64,000 nucleotides of DNA from Anaerolineae bacterium (GCA_021324435.1 JAJPIZ010000008.1:1-64000); one strand, 5' to 3'. Numbered from the stretch's first letter, positions 49,466 through 58,583 are shown. Program-made: numbers and translations. Notes: generated by a model not told the origin, from the sequence alone.

Positions 49466-49933
49466 TCAACCTTTAGAATCTGAATGCGCAGACTTGGCCG
49501 CCAGCGCGTTCTTCAATTGCTGTTCGATCTCATGCTGATGGTCGGCAAGACTCCCCAGCACGCCGTTGACGAAACGCGGAGCGCTATCGGAGCCATAGAG
49601 TTTTGCCAGTTCCACCGCTTCGTTGATCGCGACCTTGACCGGCGTCTCACCTTGAACCGCGAATTCCCAGCAGGCCACGCGCAAAATGTTGCGGTCAATG
49701 GCCGCGATTTGATCAAGAGGCCATTCAGGCGCGTACTTGGCGATGATTTGATCGAGATCATGTGTGAGGGGGAGAACGCCGAAGATGATTTGGCGGGCAA
49801 ACTCTGCCAGATCGTCGGAGAGAGGAGATTCCTCCAGCCGCTCGTTGAGCACATCGGCTGGAGAATGGTTCGCAATATCCACTTCGTAAAGTGCTTGCAG
49901 GGCCAGGCAACGCGCCCTGGTTCGTGACTTCAT
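49466..49933 (-). CDS. nusB: Transcription antitermination factor NusB
   Basis: 155 residues. All-helical NusB fold with RTRARCLALQALYEVD at the start, APEWPLDQIAAIDRNILRVACWE and VAINEAVELAKLYGSDSAPRFVNGVLG, all NusB hallmarks. It binds boxA RNA with S10 to sustain rRNA transcription. It lies between asp23 and the tat genes in the same operon. Confidence 0.96.
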   Translation of the reverse strand: MKSRTRARCLALQALYEVDIANHSPADVLNERLEESPLSDDLAEFARQIIFGVLPLTHDLDQIIAKYAPEWPLDQIAAIDRNILRVACWEFAVQGETPVKVAINEAVELAKLYGSDSAPRFVNGVLGSLADHQHEIEQQLKNALAAKSAHSDSKG

Positions 49934-49939
49934 AAGAAC

Positions 49940-50293
49940 TCAGGCCTCGGTTCCCTCGTAGTCTATGTTTTCGATGTGAATGTCAACTTGTGCCACATCC
50001 ATGCCGACCATTTCCTGAATGGCGCGCACTACTTGTTGCTGCACGTTGCGGCCAACTTCGCGAATGTTGACATTTTCCTTGACGATTAGATAAATATCTG
50101 CAACGACGGTGTTGTCATGGATCACAATCCGGACTCCATCGTCTGTGCCGCGGCGGAAGATGCGATTCACCCCGCCCGAGAGCGGGGCCAGTCCGCTCAC
50201 GCCGGGCACGCTCAGCGCGGCCATGCGCGCAATGCTGGTCAACACTTCAGGTGAGACGGTGGTTTTGCCCGGAGGGCGGTGGTAATCAGTCAT
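49940..50293 (-). CDS. Asp23/Gls24 family envelope-stress protein
   Basis: 117 residues, an Asp23 (AmaP-linked) domain: VSPEVLTSIARMAALSVPGVSGL, DDGVRIVIHDNTVVADIYLIV and NVQQQVVRAIQEMVGMDVAQVDIHIENI. The family is a cytosolic or membrane-attached protein near nusB in many Gram-positives and Chloroflexota. AAGGAG precedes the ATG. The conserved asp23-nusB order supports the call. Confidence 0.93.
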   Translation of the reverse strand: MTDYHRPPGKTTVSPEVLTSIARMAALSVPGVSGLAPLSGGVNRIFRRGTDDGVRIVIHDNTVVADIYLIVKENVNIREVGRNVQQQVVRAIQEMVGMDVAQVDIHIENIDYEGTEA

Positions 50294-50315
50294 TGGATTC
50301 TCCTTGCGGGAAAAA

Positions 50316-51074
50316 TTACATCATTGCCATGCCGCCATCCACGCCAAGCACCTGACCGGTGATATAAGCGGCCTGGTCCGAAGCGAGGAAGGCCGCCGCG
50401 TACGCGACCTCCTCAGGCTTGCCTTTGCGCGCCAGCGGCACCATCTTGAGCGAGGCCTCCAGTGTTTCAGGAGACATCGCGTCGAGGATTTCCGTGTCAA
50501 TGAAGCCCGGCGCGATGGCGTTGACCGTGATATTGCGTGAGGCCACCTCGCGCGCCAGTGATTTGGTAAATCCGATCTGCCCGGCTTTCGAGGAGGAATA
50601 ATTCGTCTGCCCGGGGTTGCCCATTTGCCCGGCTACCGAAGCGATGTTGATAATGCGCCCATAGCGTTTGCGCATCATGTGTTTGACCGCGGCCTTCGAG
50701 CAATTGAATGTACTTTTCAAATTGGTCGTGATGACCGAGTCCCAATCTTCTTCAGACATCATCATGATCAAGGTGTCGCGCGTGATGCCTGCGTTGTTGA
50801 CGAGGATGTGCAAATCGCCAAACGTGTCCACAGCGAACTTCACCAGATTTTGCGCCTGCGTGAAGTTGGAAACATCCGCTTGAAAGATGGCGGCCTTGCC
50901 GCCTTCGGCTTTGATCTCTGCCGATAAACTTTCGGCGGCATCGGCGGATTTGTTGTAATTCACCACCACCGACGCGCCGCGGCGTGCAAACTCGAGGGCG
51001 ATGGCACGTCCAATGCCGCGCCCGGCCCCGGTCACGATTGCGATGCGGTTTTCCAAAGTCAAAGTGTCGGGCAT
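50316..51074 (-). CDS. fabG: 3-oxoacyl-[acyl-carrier-protein] reductase FabG
   Basis: 252 residues. Classical SDR: cofactor motif TGAGRGIGRAIAL at about 15-27, NNAG, catalytic Ser/Tyr/Lys in NIASVAGQ and YSSSKAG, and the FabG-specific NAIAPGFIDTEI and ITGQVLGVDGGMAM end. It reduces 3-ketoacyl-ACP in fatty-acid elongation with NADPH. It stands in a long minus-strand operon with asp23 and nusB. A generic SDR role is the only alternative. Confidence 0.9.
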   Translation of the reverse strand: MPDTLTLENRIAIVTGAGRGIGRAIALEFARRGASVVVNYNKSADAAESLSAEIKAEGGKAAIFQADVSNFTQAQNLVKFAVDTFGDLHILVNNAGITRDTLIMMMSEEDWDSVITTNLKSTFNCSKAAVKHMMRKRYGRIINIASVAGQMGNPGQTNYSSSKAGQIGFTKSLAREVASRNITVNAIAPGFIDTEILDAMSPETLEASLKMVPLARKGKPEEVAYAAAFLASDQAAYITGQVLGVDGGMAMM

Positions 51075-51102
51075 CGTTGTGTTCTCCTGAAAGAATTATA
51101 CA

Positions 51103-51813
51103 TCATGGTTCGTAGTGTGAACCATCATGCGTTTGCGCGGTGGGCACTTTTAAACCAAATGCCAATCCCAGCGCGCCGAGCGCGGAAATAATTGCGATGT
51201 AAAGCACCGCGTCTTCCCAAAACTTGAGCGGATACAACCGGATCAATGTATCCGAATAAAGGAACAGCCACGAGTCGCCAGTGAAAAACAGACTGTGAAA
51301 GCCGGCGAAGAAATCCCAGAACACATCGCCATTGCCCATCGCGCCGAACGTGGCAATGACGCCGACCAGCGCGCCGAGTCCGAGCGTTAGCCATCCGCCC
51401 CGCTTCAAGCCGAGACTGTAAGCGGCCCGCCAGTCCCCGCGCCATGCCCACGCCCCGAACAGAATCAAGATCAGCAAGTCGAGATACCAGACGCGCAGGA
51501 ATCCCTGCACGACAACTTTGACATCGTGCATGTGACTCAGTTCGCGTTCGGTGAAGAGCGGTGTGCCATCATCGAATTTCAAATCACCTAGAAATGATAT
51601 ATCTGCATTGTTCAACAGATAATCAATTCCTTTTTGACCCCATTTCAAGCGGTCTTGTGTGGTGAACCCGTAATCATCCGGCGGAAAATTCGGCAGGCGG
51701 TATTCGATGTTCGGGAAAATCGGCGTCATCAAAATCCGCACGCCGAAGCCGATCAGGGCGAGAGGGGTGAGCAGGGTGATGAGCCAGGCGAGTACGGAGA
51801 AGAGTTTGTTCAT
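51103..51813 (-). CDS. TIGR01906/DUF1461 integral membrane protein
   Basis: 236 residues with four to five membrane helices (about 7-29, 108-124, 138-158, 163-187, 205-225). The HMHDVK segment in the outer loop and the GNGDVFWDFFAGFHSLFF GDSWLF stretch in the later loop match the DUF1461 pattern (conserved His/Asp/Arg at the outer face). Function unknown; the family includes Lit-like lipoprotein intramolecular acyltransferases in Firmicutes. It is 28 bases upstream of fabG. Confidence 0.8.
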   Translation of the reverse strand: MNKLFSVLAWLITLLTPLALIGFGVRILMTPIFPNIEYRLPNFPPDDYGFTTQDRLKWGQKGIDYLLNNADISFLGDLKFDDGTPLFTERELSHMHDVKVVVQGFLRVWYLDLLILILFGAWAWRGDWRAAYSLGLKRGGWLTLGLGALVGVIATFGAMGNGDVFWDFFAGFHSLFFTGDSWLFLYSDTLIRLYPLKFWEDAVLYIAIISALGALGLAFGLKVPTAQTHDGSHYEP

Positions 51814-51848
51814 GTTTTCCTAAAGGAACTATCGCTCAGAGCGAAGAT

Positions 51849-53402
51849 TCATGGTTGCAATTTATCCAACCCTCCGCTCAGCGCGAAACGGATGACCATG
51901 TCGTTGACGATCCACTCAATCGGCGCGCGATCATCGGTGAAGACCTGCGTCGTTTCGTAGCCGGGCTTCATATTTGCAAACGTGGTTTGCATGGCCGTCA
52001 GCAAAAGCGGATGAATGTCTGCGCGACGCGAGAACAGCGTGAGATTGACCGCGAAATTCTCCGGCGCGGTGGGTTGCTTGGTGGCAAAGATCATGGTGTT
52101 CAACGTGCCGGGGATGTCCATAACGTGAATGGAAGGGAAGATCGTCGCCATCGTGGTCGCCAGCCCGTTGATCAGCCTGCGGTCGCCGGGCACACTGCCC
52201 ACGTTGATGGTCAGTACGCCATTGTCCGTCAGATGATCGTTGCAGATTTGATAAAACTCCTGCGTGGTCATGTGTGGAGGGATGTAGGGCGGGCGGTACG
52301 CGTCCACGGCGATGATGTCATATTTGAATTGGCTTTGTTCCAAATTCCAGCGTCCATCGCCGATGTGAATGTTTAGATTGGGAAGATTCTCGTCAAAATA
52401 CTTTTTGCCCACCTCGATGATCTTCGGGTCGAGTTCATACCCATCAATCGGAATCGGGCCATACACGGCTGTGGCTTGCCGCGCAGTCGTCCCTGCCGCA
52501 AGGCCGACGATGGCAATTCGTTTTACTTGCGATGGGTCTGTGTTGGCGTAAAAATACGGCCCGACCAGAAATTCCTGCCACGGCCCGCCGTAATTCAACG
52601 TGTCGGGATGATAGATGGAATGAATTCCTTCGCCGTCGTTCAGGCGCAACATCGTGAACCCATTTACTTGTTGCACTTGAATGTAGTTATACGCGGACTC
52701 GGTTTCGTAAATCTGCCCCTTGTTGTTTTTCAACGATTGACCTGCGGAGATGAACGCGAGGACAGCCAACATGATGGGCATCCATAAATGTTGAAGCATG
52801 AGTTTGCGACTGCCGTATTTTCCAAGTCCCGCCAGCGCGACGAAGAGCAGAAGCAAACTGAAAACCAAAAACGTGTTGCGCGTCCCAATCGTTGGGATGG
52901 TGATCAGCACGGGAATAAATGTCCCGATGAAAGAGCCGAGGGTGGAAACAGCGTAGATCGTGCCGGAGGTTACGCCTGCGCGTTTGGGATCGTCCACGCT
53001 CAGACGAATCGCAAACGGCGAGATCGTGCCGAGCAAAGTCACCGGCGCGCTGAACAAAATCAATACAGCCGCGAAGGAGCCAAGCAAGACTGCCACGTCG
53101 AGTCCTTCAAATGAAGAGGCCGCGAATCGCAAAACCGGATTTGCGATGTAAGGCACCACACCGAGCGTGAACGCGCCCCAGGCCAGGACTCGATACATCG
53201 CCGCCGCGTCCGGCCAACGGTCCGCCCAACGACCGCCGAGAAAATAGCCGAGAGTCAAATAGATGAGGATGAGTCCGATGATGCTGGCCCACACAAGGTT
53301 GCTGGTTCCAAACACATTGCCGATCAAACGCGAGGCCGCGAGTTCCGCGGCCAGCGTGGTCATGCCGGAGATAAAGACAGTGAAGTATAAATATCTGCGC
53401 AT
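51849..53402 (-). CDS. Fused membrane/spermidine-synthase-like protein
   Basis: 517 residues. The first 215 residues contain six to seven helices of MFS/SpeE-associated type (FTVFISGMTTLAAELAASRL, with the RLIGNVFG motif), the rest is a spermidine-synthase-like methyltransferase fold (QEFLVGPYFY, RIAIVGLAAGTTARQ, DGYELDPKIIEVGK, YDIIAVDAY). Such fusions are widespread but mostly uncharacterised and may not make polyamines. No adenosylmethionine decarboxylase gene is nearby. The ATG at 53402 replaces a longer frame. First gene of the minus-strand operon. Confidence 0.83.
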   Translation of the reverse strand: MRRYLYFTVFISGMTTLAAELAASRLIGNVFGTSNLVWASIIGLILIYLTLGYFLGGRWADRWPDAAAMYRVLAWGAFTLGVVPYIANPVLRFAASSFEGLDVAVLLGSFAAVLILFSAPVTLLGTISPFAIRLSVDDPKRAGVTSGTIYAVSTLGSFIGTFIPVLITIPTIGTRNTFLVFSLLLLFVALAGLGKYGSRKLMLQHLWMPIMLAVLAFISAGQSLKNNKGQIYETESAYNYIQVQQVNGFTMLRLNDGEGIHSIYHPDTLNYGGPWQEFLVGPYFYANTDPSQVKRIAIVGLAAGTTARQATAVYGPIPIDGYELDPKIIEVGKKYFDENLPNLNIHIGDGRWNLEQSQFKYDIIAVDAYRPPYIPPHMTTQEFYQICNDHLTDNGVLTINVGSVPGDRRLINGLATTMATIFPSIHVMDIPGTLNTMIFATKQPTAPENFAVNLTLFSRRADIHPLLLTAMQTTFANMKPGYETTQVFTDDRAPIEWIVNDMVIRFALSGGLDKLQP

Positions 53403-53491
53403 GGAAACTCTTTGAGAGGGAATTGTAATTATTATACCGTCAAGGTACAATCAAGACGTCGGCGATCTCTACTAGAAGAAAGGAGAATAAT

Positions 53492-53806
53492 ATGGGTCCT
53501 TCCAATTGGGTCAGCCTGCTCGAACTGCCGTTTCTTCTGCTCGGCGTGGTCTTTGCGTTCATCACTGCGCGGGCCTTGCGCGGCGGCGCGTTCGGAACCG
53601 GGATGTTGTACATCGCCATCGGCACGACGATCATGGGCGTCGGCCATTTGAGCATGACGCTCAACAGCCTGTGGAACTTCAATCTCTTCAACACTTTGTT
53701 TGGAAGCGTCGTCGGTCCCATGGCGTTCGTCGTGGCGTTGGTCCTCACGTGGGGCTTTACCGGCTACGGTTTTTATCGGATCTATCGCGCCAGCCGCTCG
53801 TCTTGA
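53492..53806 (+). CDS. Small membrane protein
   Basis: 104 residues, three hydrophobic helices (about 7-27, 35-57, 68-95), basic C-terminal end. AAAGGAGAATA precedes the ATG. It diverges from the spermidine-synthase-like gene. Family unknown. Confidence 0.72.
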   Translation: MGPSNWVSLLELPFLLLGVVFAFITARALRGGAFGTGMLYIAIGTTIMGVGHLSMTLNSLWNFNLFNTLFGSVVGPMAFVVALVLTWGFTGYGFYRIYRASRSS

Positions 53807-53902
53807 CGAAAGCCCTCCGCCCGACTAAAATTCAGCCCGTTCGACTTGCGCCTCCTACGCAGGGAGGCGCATTTCATGTCATAGCGCTTTCAGCCGGACC
53901 TC

Positions 53903-54430
53903 ATGCCTGATCCCGTTTCGACGACTGATTCTGATTCCGAACTGCCCCAGGTGAGCAACCTCTCGCAGGTGGATGTTGAGTCCGTGAAAGCCGAACTGGT
54001 GCGTCTGCACCAGAGCGCGGCGCAGGAAATCGCCGCGGGTGAAGTGGAACTTCACATGAGCGCCGCGGTAGAGGTCAAAGCCGATAAAGTGGAAGCGCGC
54101 GAAACCGCGCTCGGTTTGGTCAATGCCAAAGATGTGACCATTACCAACAGCGGCGCGGCCGCGGTCCGTGCAGAGAACGTAGATGTGAACGGGGGCGCGG
54201 GTGTGGTGTTGGCGAACATAGCCAACCTGGGGAACACGTACGCGGGTCTGGTGGCCGGCCGCGAGGTCCGGGGTGAACGGATCGAGACAATTGTCCTGCT
54301 TGGCAATCAGGTCGAAGGCGAAGTCCACACTGTGATGGATACGCGCGGGGCGCTGGTCGCCGGTCTGGTTGGCGGATTATTCGCGGGTTTGATGTTATTA
54401 TTGGGCCGCATGTTGTTCCGCCGCGATTAA
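53903..54430 (+). CDS. Putative beta-solenoid protein with C-terminal membrane anchor
   Basis: 175 residues. Residues 20-145 have short regularly spaced Val/Ala/Gly-rich turns (VELHMSAAVEVKADKVEAR, VTITNSGAAAVRAENVDVNG) of about 6-12 residues, the pattern of a right-handed beta-helix or of bactofilin-like polymers. A hydrophobic helix at about 147-168 and RMLFRRD close the protein. No signal peptide, so the solenoid is likely cytoplasmic and tail-anchored. No clear Shine-Dalgarno. No family identified. Confidence 0.65.
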   Translation: MPDPVSTTDSDSELPQVSNLSQVDVESVKAELVRLHQSAAQEIAAGEVELHMSAAVEVKADKVEARETALGLVNAKDVTITNSGAAAVRAENVDVNGGAGVVLANIANLGNTYAGLVAGREVRGERIETIVLLGNQVEGEVHTVMDTRGALVAGLVGGLFAGLMLLLGRMLFRRD

Positions 54431-54441
54431 ATTGTTGAACG

Positions 54442-54467
54442 GTAGTGACGAATTAATTCGTCACTAC
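54442..54467. repeat. 26-bp perfect palindrome
   Basis: GTAGTGACGAATT and AATTCGTCACTAC are exact inverted partners without a loop, 90 bases before rplY. Could be a dispersed repeat, an operator, or a weak terminator for the preceding gene. Confidence 0.6.
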
Positions 54468-54532
54468 AAAATATATTCTAAAGAGCGAAGGTAACTCTGT
54501 TCATCAGGGTGAGAGGCGCTCGAGGAGAAAAG

Positions 54533-55228
54533 ATGGAGAAAGTTGTTCTAAAGGCAGTCAAACGCGATGTGAGCGGCAAGCAGGTGAAAGCCCTGCGCCG
54601 TGAAGGCAAACTGCCCGGCGTGATCTATGGCCGCCACACGGAACCGATCAACATTGCGCTGGATGCCCACAGCGCGAATATCGCGTTGGGCAAGATCGGT
54701 TCTTCGAGCATTGTGACGCTTGACCTGGAAGGCAAGGAATATGCGGCTCTCGTGCGCGAACGACAGCGTAACCATATCAAGGGCAGTTTGATCCATGTGG
54801 ATTTCCTGGCTGTTTCGCTGACCGAGAAACTGCGCGCCGAGGTTCGTATCGAGTTGACCGGTCTCTCGCTGGCGGTCAAGGATTTCAACGCCGTGCTGGT
54901 CAATGGCTTGCACGCGCTTTCCGTGGAGTGTTTGCCTGCTGATTTGCCGGATCATATCGAAGTGGATATTTCTCCGCTCGAAAAACCGGGTGATGGCATC
55001 CATGTGCGCGATCTGATTGTTCCTGAAAAGATCCGCGTGTTGAATGATCCTGATGAAATGGTGGTGGTTGCGACCTTCGCCAAGATCGAGGAAGAAGTCG
55101 CTCCTGTCGCGGCAGAAGGCGCTGTAGCGGCCGCTCCCGAAGTGGTCGAGCCGGAACTCTCGGTGGAACGTGGCAAGAAGGAAGAGGAAGTCCCCGAAGG
55201 CGAGCAGAAGCCCGAGAAGAAGAAGTAA
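54533..55228 (+). CDS. rplY: 50S ribosomal protein L25/CTC
   Basis: 231 residues, the long CTC (general stress) form. N-terminal L25 domain with REGKLPGVIYGR, then the TL5 C-terminal domain (EVRIELTGLSLAV, ECLPADLPDHIEVDIS), and a charged Glu/Lys tail. It binds 5S rRNA. GAGGAGAAAAG precedes the ATG at 54533, which is preferred over an upstream frame. A terminator follows. Confidence 0.95.
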   Translation: MEKVVLKAVKRDVSGKQVKALRREGKLPGVIYGRHTEPINIALDAHSANIALGKIGSSSIVTLDLEGKEYAALVRERQRNHIKGSLIHVDFLAVSLTEKLRAEVRIELTGLSLAVKDFNAVLVNGLHALSVECLPADLPDHIEVDISPLEKPGDGIHVRDLIVPEKIRVLNDPDEMVVVATFAKIEEEVAPVAAEGAVAAAPEVVEPELSVERGKKEEEVPEGEQKPEKKK

Positions 55229-55233
55229 AACGA

Positions 55234-55265
55234 ACTCCCCGTCAGTTTTCTGGCGGGGAGATTTT
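55234..55265 (+). terminator. Intrinsic terminator after rplY
   Basis: CTCCCCG and CGGGGAG pair around a 12-base loop, followed by ATTTTG. Confidence 0.8.
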
Positions 55266-55285
55266 GTTCCGTTGATTCTATGCCG

Positions 55286-55306
55286 AGGGTGCGTCGCACG
55301 TACCCG
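55286..55306. repeat. Family E repeat fragment
   Basis: GGGTGCGTCGCACGTACCC-like palindrome between rplY and the MmyB-type regulator, sharing GTGCGTCGCAC with the element at 45550-45642. Confidence 0.5.
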
Positions 55307-55384
55307 AATGAGATGATCCAATATATTCGATGAAAATGGTTATACTATCTCTGAATCTATCTCAGTCAAATCTTTTATATTCAG

Positions 55385-56329
55385 ATGAAAACGAAAAAAG
55401 AAGATAATACTGTTATTCATCCTGCCTGCCGCAATTTCGTGGAGGTCGTGGAATCGTTATTGGAACAACGCCGGAAGGAAGCCGCGCAGCTCAGCCGGTC
55501 AACAACTTTCTGGCGCGAAGACGACTGGGGTCCGCGCACATGGACACGCACTGAACTCGAGTACATGGTGTACAGCAGTTATAAACAAATGCGCAACGGA
55601 CGCATCACGCGTCCACCGCGTCGCGAAACCGTGATGGAAATCGCGGATTACCTGAACTGCAATCTGGAAGAACGCAACCGCCTGCTCGTTGCGGCGGAAC
55701 TGGCGCCGATTTCTCCCGATTTGGCCGGCGAAGCCTTGGACAGAGTGTTGCAGGTTGCGATCTCTGTGGCAGAGAACATCAACATGCCGGCCATGGTGGT
55801 CAACCGTGATTGGCGAATTTATTTCTTCAATGAACATATCTTTCGTTTGTACGGAGTCACAACTGAGCAATTGGCTTCCCTGCAACCCGAGCAAATGAAT
55901 ATTTTTGACCTATTGTTTGATCCGCGACTGCCGCTTTACCCGCGCTTGATTCAAAATCGCGCTTCATGGACTCGCATGGCGCGCCAAACCATTTATGGAT
56001 TTAAATCTGCCAATACGCTCTATCAATTCGAGCCGTGGTATCAAGACATGGTCTCGCGGTTGATGTCATTGCCTGAATTCGAGAAACATTGGAAGACCGT
56101 CAGCGCGAACGCGGATTTCGATGCAGACCCCAGCTTCCAGGGCCAGCACCCAGCCGTCACCGTAGATACGATCGTTTCCGATCCGGGGGTGGAAACGCAA
56201 CGAGCGTGGATTCGTCCGCTGTTGATTTCGGTCGGCTACTTCCAATTCCAATTTCCGCAGATCATGGCATTCCTGCCGGCCAACCTCGAAAGCCAGAAAA
56301 TTTTCAAACAGATCGGCGTGCCGTTCTAA
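55385..56329 (+). CDS. XRE/MmyB-like transcriptional regulator
   Basis: 314 residues. The region 45-110 carries a helix-turn-helix with GRITRPPRRETVMEIADYLNC, followed by the AAELAPISPD linker typical of MmyB-type regulators. Residues 125-310 form the MmyB ligand-binding (PAS-like) domain: MPAMVVNRDWRIYFFNEHI. These proteins are thought to sense fatty acids or related small molecules. The HTH start is unusual, with an extended charged N terminus. A hydrolase gene follows 65 bases downstream, a common target arrangement. Confidence 0.78.
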   Translation: MKTKKEDNTVIHPACRNFVEVVESLLEQRRKEAAQLSRSTTFWREDDWGPRTWTRTELEYMVYSSYKQMRNGRITRPPRRETVMEIADYLNCNLEERNRLLVAAELAPISPDLAGEALDRVLQVAISVAENINMPAMVVNRDWRIYFFNEHIFRLYGVTTEQLASLQPEQMNIFDLLFDPRLPLYPRLIQNRASWTRMARQTIYGFKSANTLYQFEPWYQDMVSRLMSLPEFEKHWKTVSANADFDADPSFQGQHPAVTVDTIVSDPGVETQRAWIRPLLISVGYFQFQFPQIMAFLPANLESQKIFKQIGVPF

Positions 56330-56394
56330 AAGGACATTTTGTCCTATGAGATTCTCCGTCAGCGCTGTAAACTTGCGCGGAAAAGGAGAGATGT

Positions 56395-57165
56395 ATGAGT
56401 TCAAAAACCGTTGTTTTTATTCATGGCTTATATATGACCCCACTGTGCTGGGAGAACTGGGTCAAACGATTTGAAGCCAAAGGATACCGTTGTCTCTGTC
56501 CTGCGTATCCCGGCAGGGATAAATCTGTTCAAGAGTTGCAAACTCCCGAACCTGCTCTCGGGAAACTAACTCTCAGTATGATTCTCGACCATCTTGAAAA
56601 ATACAACAGGGCGTTGGATGAAAAACCGATTCTGATCGGACATTCGATGGGTGCGCTCATCGCCCAGCTTTTACTCCAGCGCGGTATCGCCTCCGCCGCC
56701 ATTGCTATTGATTCGGCGCCTCCAAGCGGAGTCTTCACGACGACCTTTTCCTTTCTCAAAGCCAACTGGGGACATATCACGCCGTTTGCGAATCAAGACT
56801 CGCCCGTCATCATGAGCTTCGAGCGTTTTCAATATGCCTTTGTCAATGATATGCCTTTGAACGAACAGCGCATTGCTTTTGAGCGATATGTGGTTCCTGA
56901 ATCCCGCCGCATTCCGCGCGAGTCGCTTTTGGGAGCAAGGATTGATTTCAGGAAACCCCATGCTCCATTGCTGCTCATTGCCGGTGGCAACGACCATATC
57001 ATTCCACCCGACCTGAACGAGAAGAATTACAAAAAATATAAGGGAAGCAATTCGGTCACCGACTTCAAACAGTTCCCTGGGCGCAATCACTTTATCCTGG
57101 GTCAAACAGGCTGGGAGGAAGTGGCGGATTATTGCCTGAGTTGGATTGCCAGCCGGCAAATTTAA
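56395..57165 (+). CDS. Alpha/beta hydrolase
   Basis: 256 residues. Oxyanion-region VFIHGLYM, nucleophile elbow GHSMGA (Ser at about 84), acid in GGNDHI and His in GRNHFI near the C terminus make a complete catalytic triad. Substrate unknown; esterase or lipase type. AAGGAGAGATGT precedes the ATG. Probably cotranscribed with or controlled by the MmyB-like regulator. Confidence 0.88.
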   Translation: MSSKTVVFIHGLYMTPLCWENWVKRFEAKGYRCLCPAYPGRDKSVQELQTPEPALGKLTLSMILDHLEKYNRALDEKPILIGHSMGALIAQLLLQRGIASAAIAIDSAPPSGVFTTTFSFLKANWGHITPFANQDSPVIMSFERFQYAFVNDMPLNEQRIAFERYVVPESRRIPRESLLGARIDFRKPHAPLLLIAGGNDHIIPPDLNEKNYKKYKGSNSVTDFKQFPGRNHFILGQTGWEEVADYCLSWIASRQI

Positions 57166-57174
57166 TCGCTGATG

Positions 57175-57190
57175 TTACGACGCACCGTCC
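57175..57190. repeat. Family E repeat fragment
   Basis: TTACGACGCACCGTCC, a short relic of the GTGCGACGCAC element, in the gap between the convergent hydrolase and Nudix genes. Nothing else is seen in this gap. Confidence 0.35.
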
Positions 57191-57259
57191 CGAGGGTTTG
57201 ATCGGCGCAACAAAGGTTTTTTCATGGACCTTCAGGGCGTTCTGCGTAAGGTGAGCGAT

Positions 57260-57859
57260 TCAGTCTAAATCCAACACTTTCAAAAAATCCACCGTCATTC
57301 TTGCGGTCGCGCCCCAAAGCAATTCGCCATCGTAGGGATGGTACGCGATGAGCGAGCGATTTCTACCAAGCATATTGAATTCCCAGCGATTGCGTTTATC
57401 GGCCAGCCAGCTGAGTGGAATGGTGAAGATGCGCGCCACTTCGTGTTCGCCCACTTTGAAGACCGCCGGCCATTCAATGACTCCCACCACGGGTGTGACG
57501 CGGAAACCGGTGATGGTGATCATGTTTGCCAATCGCCCCAGCACGCGGACTTTGGCCGCATCAAGCCCGATCTCTTCGCGGGCCTCGCGCAGCGCGGTTT
57601 GTTCGGGCGTGGACTCGCCCTCGTCACACGCCCCGCCGGGAAAAGAGACCTGCCCCTTGTGGCTTTCGACGCGGTCCGTGCGACGCGTAAAGAGCAGATG
57701 CCATTGCTCGTCCTGCCAAATTAACGGAACGAGCACCGCCGCGCATTTCAATTCGGTTTTATCGTTCAAGTCAATTTCGGCATAGCCGTCTGAGGAAGGA
57801 CCAGCGGCTTCGAGGGCGGCGTGTAATTTTTGGGCGATGTAATCTTCCGTAAGTTCCAT
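57260..57859 (-). CDS. Nudix hydrolase, CoA pyrophosphatase type (NudL/YeaB-like)
   Basis: 199 residues. The Nudix box runs from G75 to L99 (GGACDEGES..., REAREEIGL), preceded by RTDRVESHKGQVSFPGG, the UPF0035/NUDIX CoA signature found in CoA diphosphatases. It probably cleaves CoA or acyl-CoA to phosphopantetheine and ADP. Full length. Located downstream of the TPR/zinc-ribbon gene region on the same strand. Confidence 0.9.
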   Translation of the reverse strand: MELTEDYIAQKLHAALEAAGPSSDGYAEIDLNDKTELKCAAVLVPLIWQDEQWHLLFTRRTDRVESHKGQVSFPGGACDEGESTPEQTALREAREEIGLDAAKVRVLGRLANMITITGFRVTPVVGVIEWPAVFKVGEHEVARIFTIPLSWLADKRNRWEFNMLGRNRSLIAYHPYDGELLWGATARMTVDFLKVLDLD

Positions 57860-57871
57860 TTCTTAAACATG

Positions 57872-57934
57872 AAGGACACAAAGGTCATGAAGGGAAAAAG
57901 AACGAAAAGAAAACTTTGTGTACTTCGTGTCCTT
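57872..57934. repeat. Dispersed inverted repeat, family D
   Basis: AAGGACACAAAG and CTTTGTG...GTGTCCTT pair around an A-rich centre. Fills the gap between the Nudix gene and the next minus-strand gene. Confidence 0.7.
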
Positions 57935-57938
57935 GCGT

Positions 57939-58484
57939 TTAATTTTCTCCTCGCACGGGACTGCCACAGAATGAACATTCCGCGGTGGCGTCATCCATCC
58001 AATCCACTTCATCGGAGCGAACAGGCGCGCCGCAGGAGGGGCAATGCGTGGGCAGAGTCGGTTTCTTGGCGGGAGAAGGACTGGCCGTGGCCGGGTCGAA
58101 CGCGGGCAGGAGAGTCTTCATGTAGGCCGCAATCTGGTCGGCTTCCTTTGTCAGATTGCGTTGCCTCAATTCGCCTACGATGCGGTTGCCGATGTTGAAC
58201 ACTTTGCCAAGTTGACCTCGCACCGCGAACAAGCCAAGTCCGCGCTGGAGGTGATCCACGCCTGTAACAGTTTGCCCGGCCAGGACGAAAGCGCGTCCAG
58301 CCTGGACGTGGAAGAATGGCGCGCGCGGGCCGCCGCGCGCTTCCGCGGCGCGGGCCAGTTGCTCGAAGGCGGATGCCGCGCCTGCATAATCTCCCGCCAT
58401 GAACATTTCATTGGCGCGGCGGAGCAGGGGAGGCACATCCGGTGCGAATGCCCGGCGAAGTAGACGACCAAAACCTCTACGCAT
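57939..58484 (-). CDS. TPR-like helical protein with C-terminal zinc ribbon
   Basis: 181 residues. A basic N terminus, helical repeats at about 20-120 with TPR-like spacing (AGDYAGAASAFEQLARAAE), and a C-terminal zinc ribbon with CPSCG and CSFCG (four Cys). No enzymatic motif. It may be a small scaffold or RNA/protein-binding factor; function unknown. Confidence 0.75.
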   Translation of the reverse strand: MRRGFGRLLRRAFAPDVPPLLRRANEMFMAGDYAGAASAFEQLARAAEARGGPRAPFFHVQAGRAFVLAGQTVTGVDHLQRGLGLFAVRGQLGKVFNIGNRIVGELRQRNLTKEADQIAAYMKTLLPAFDPATASPSPAKKPTLPTHCPSCGAPVRSDEVDWMDDATAECSFCGSPVRGEN

Positions 58485-58512
58485 AAATTTTTTCTCTCCT
58501 TCTTATGGTTTT

Positions 58513-58583
58513 GTCACTCTGAGCGTAGCGAAGAGTCTCCTTTTTAATGAACAGGATGCCTGGTCGCTTCGCTCCTCAGCATG
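58513..58583. repeat. Dispersed palindromic repeat, family A
   Basis: GTCACTCTGAGCGTAGCGAA followed by GAGTCTC, and inverted CGCTTCGCTCCTCAGCATGA. Same family as 1-86 and 5012-5088. Confidence 0.75.
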
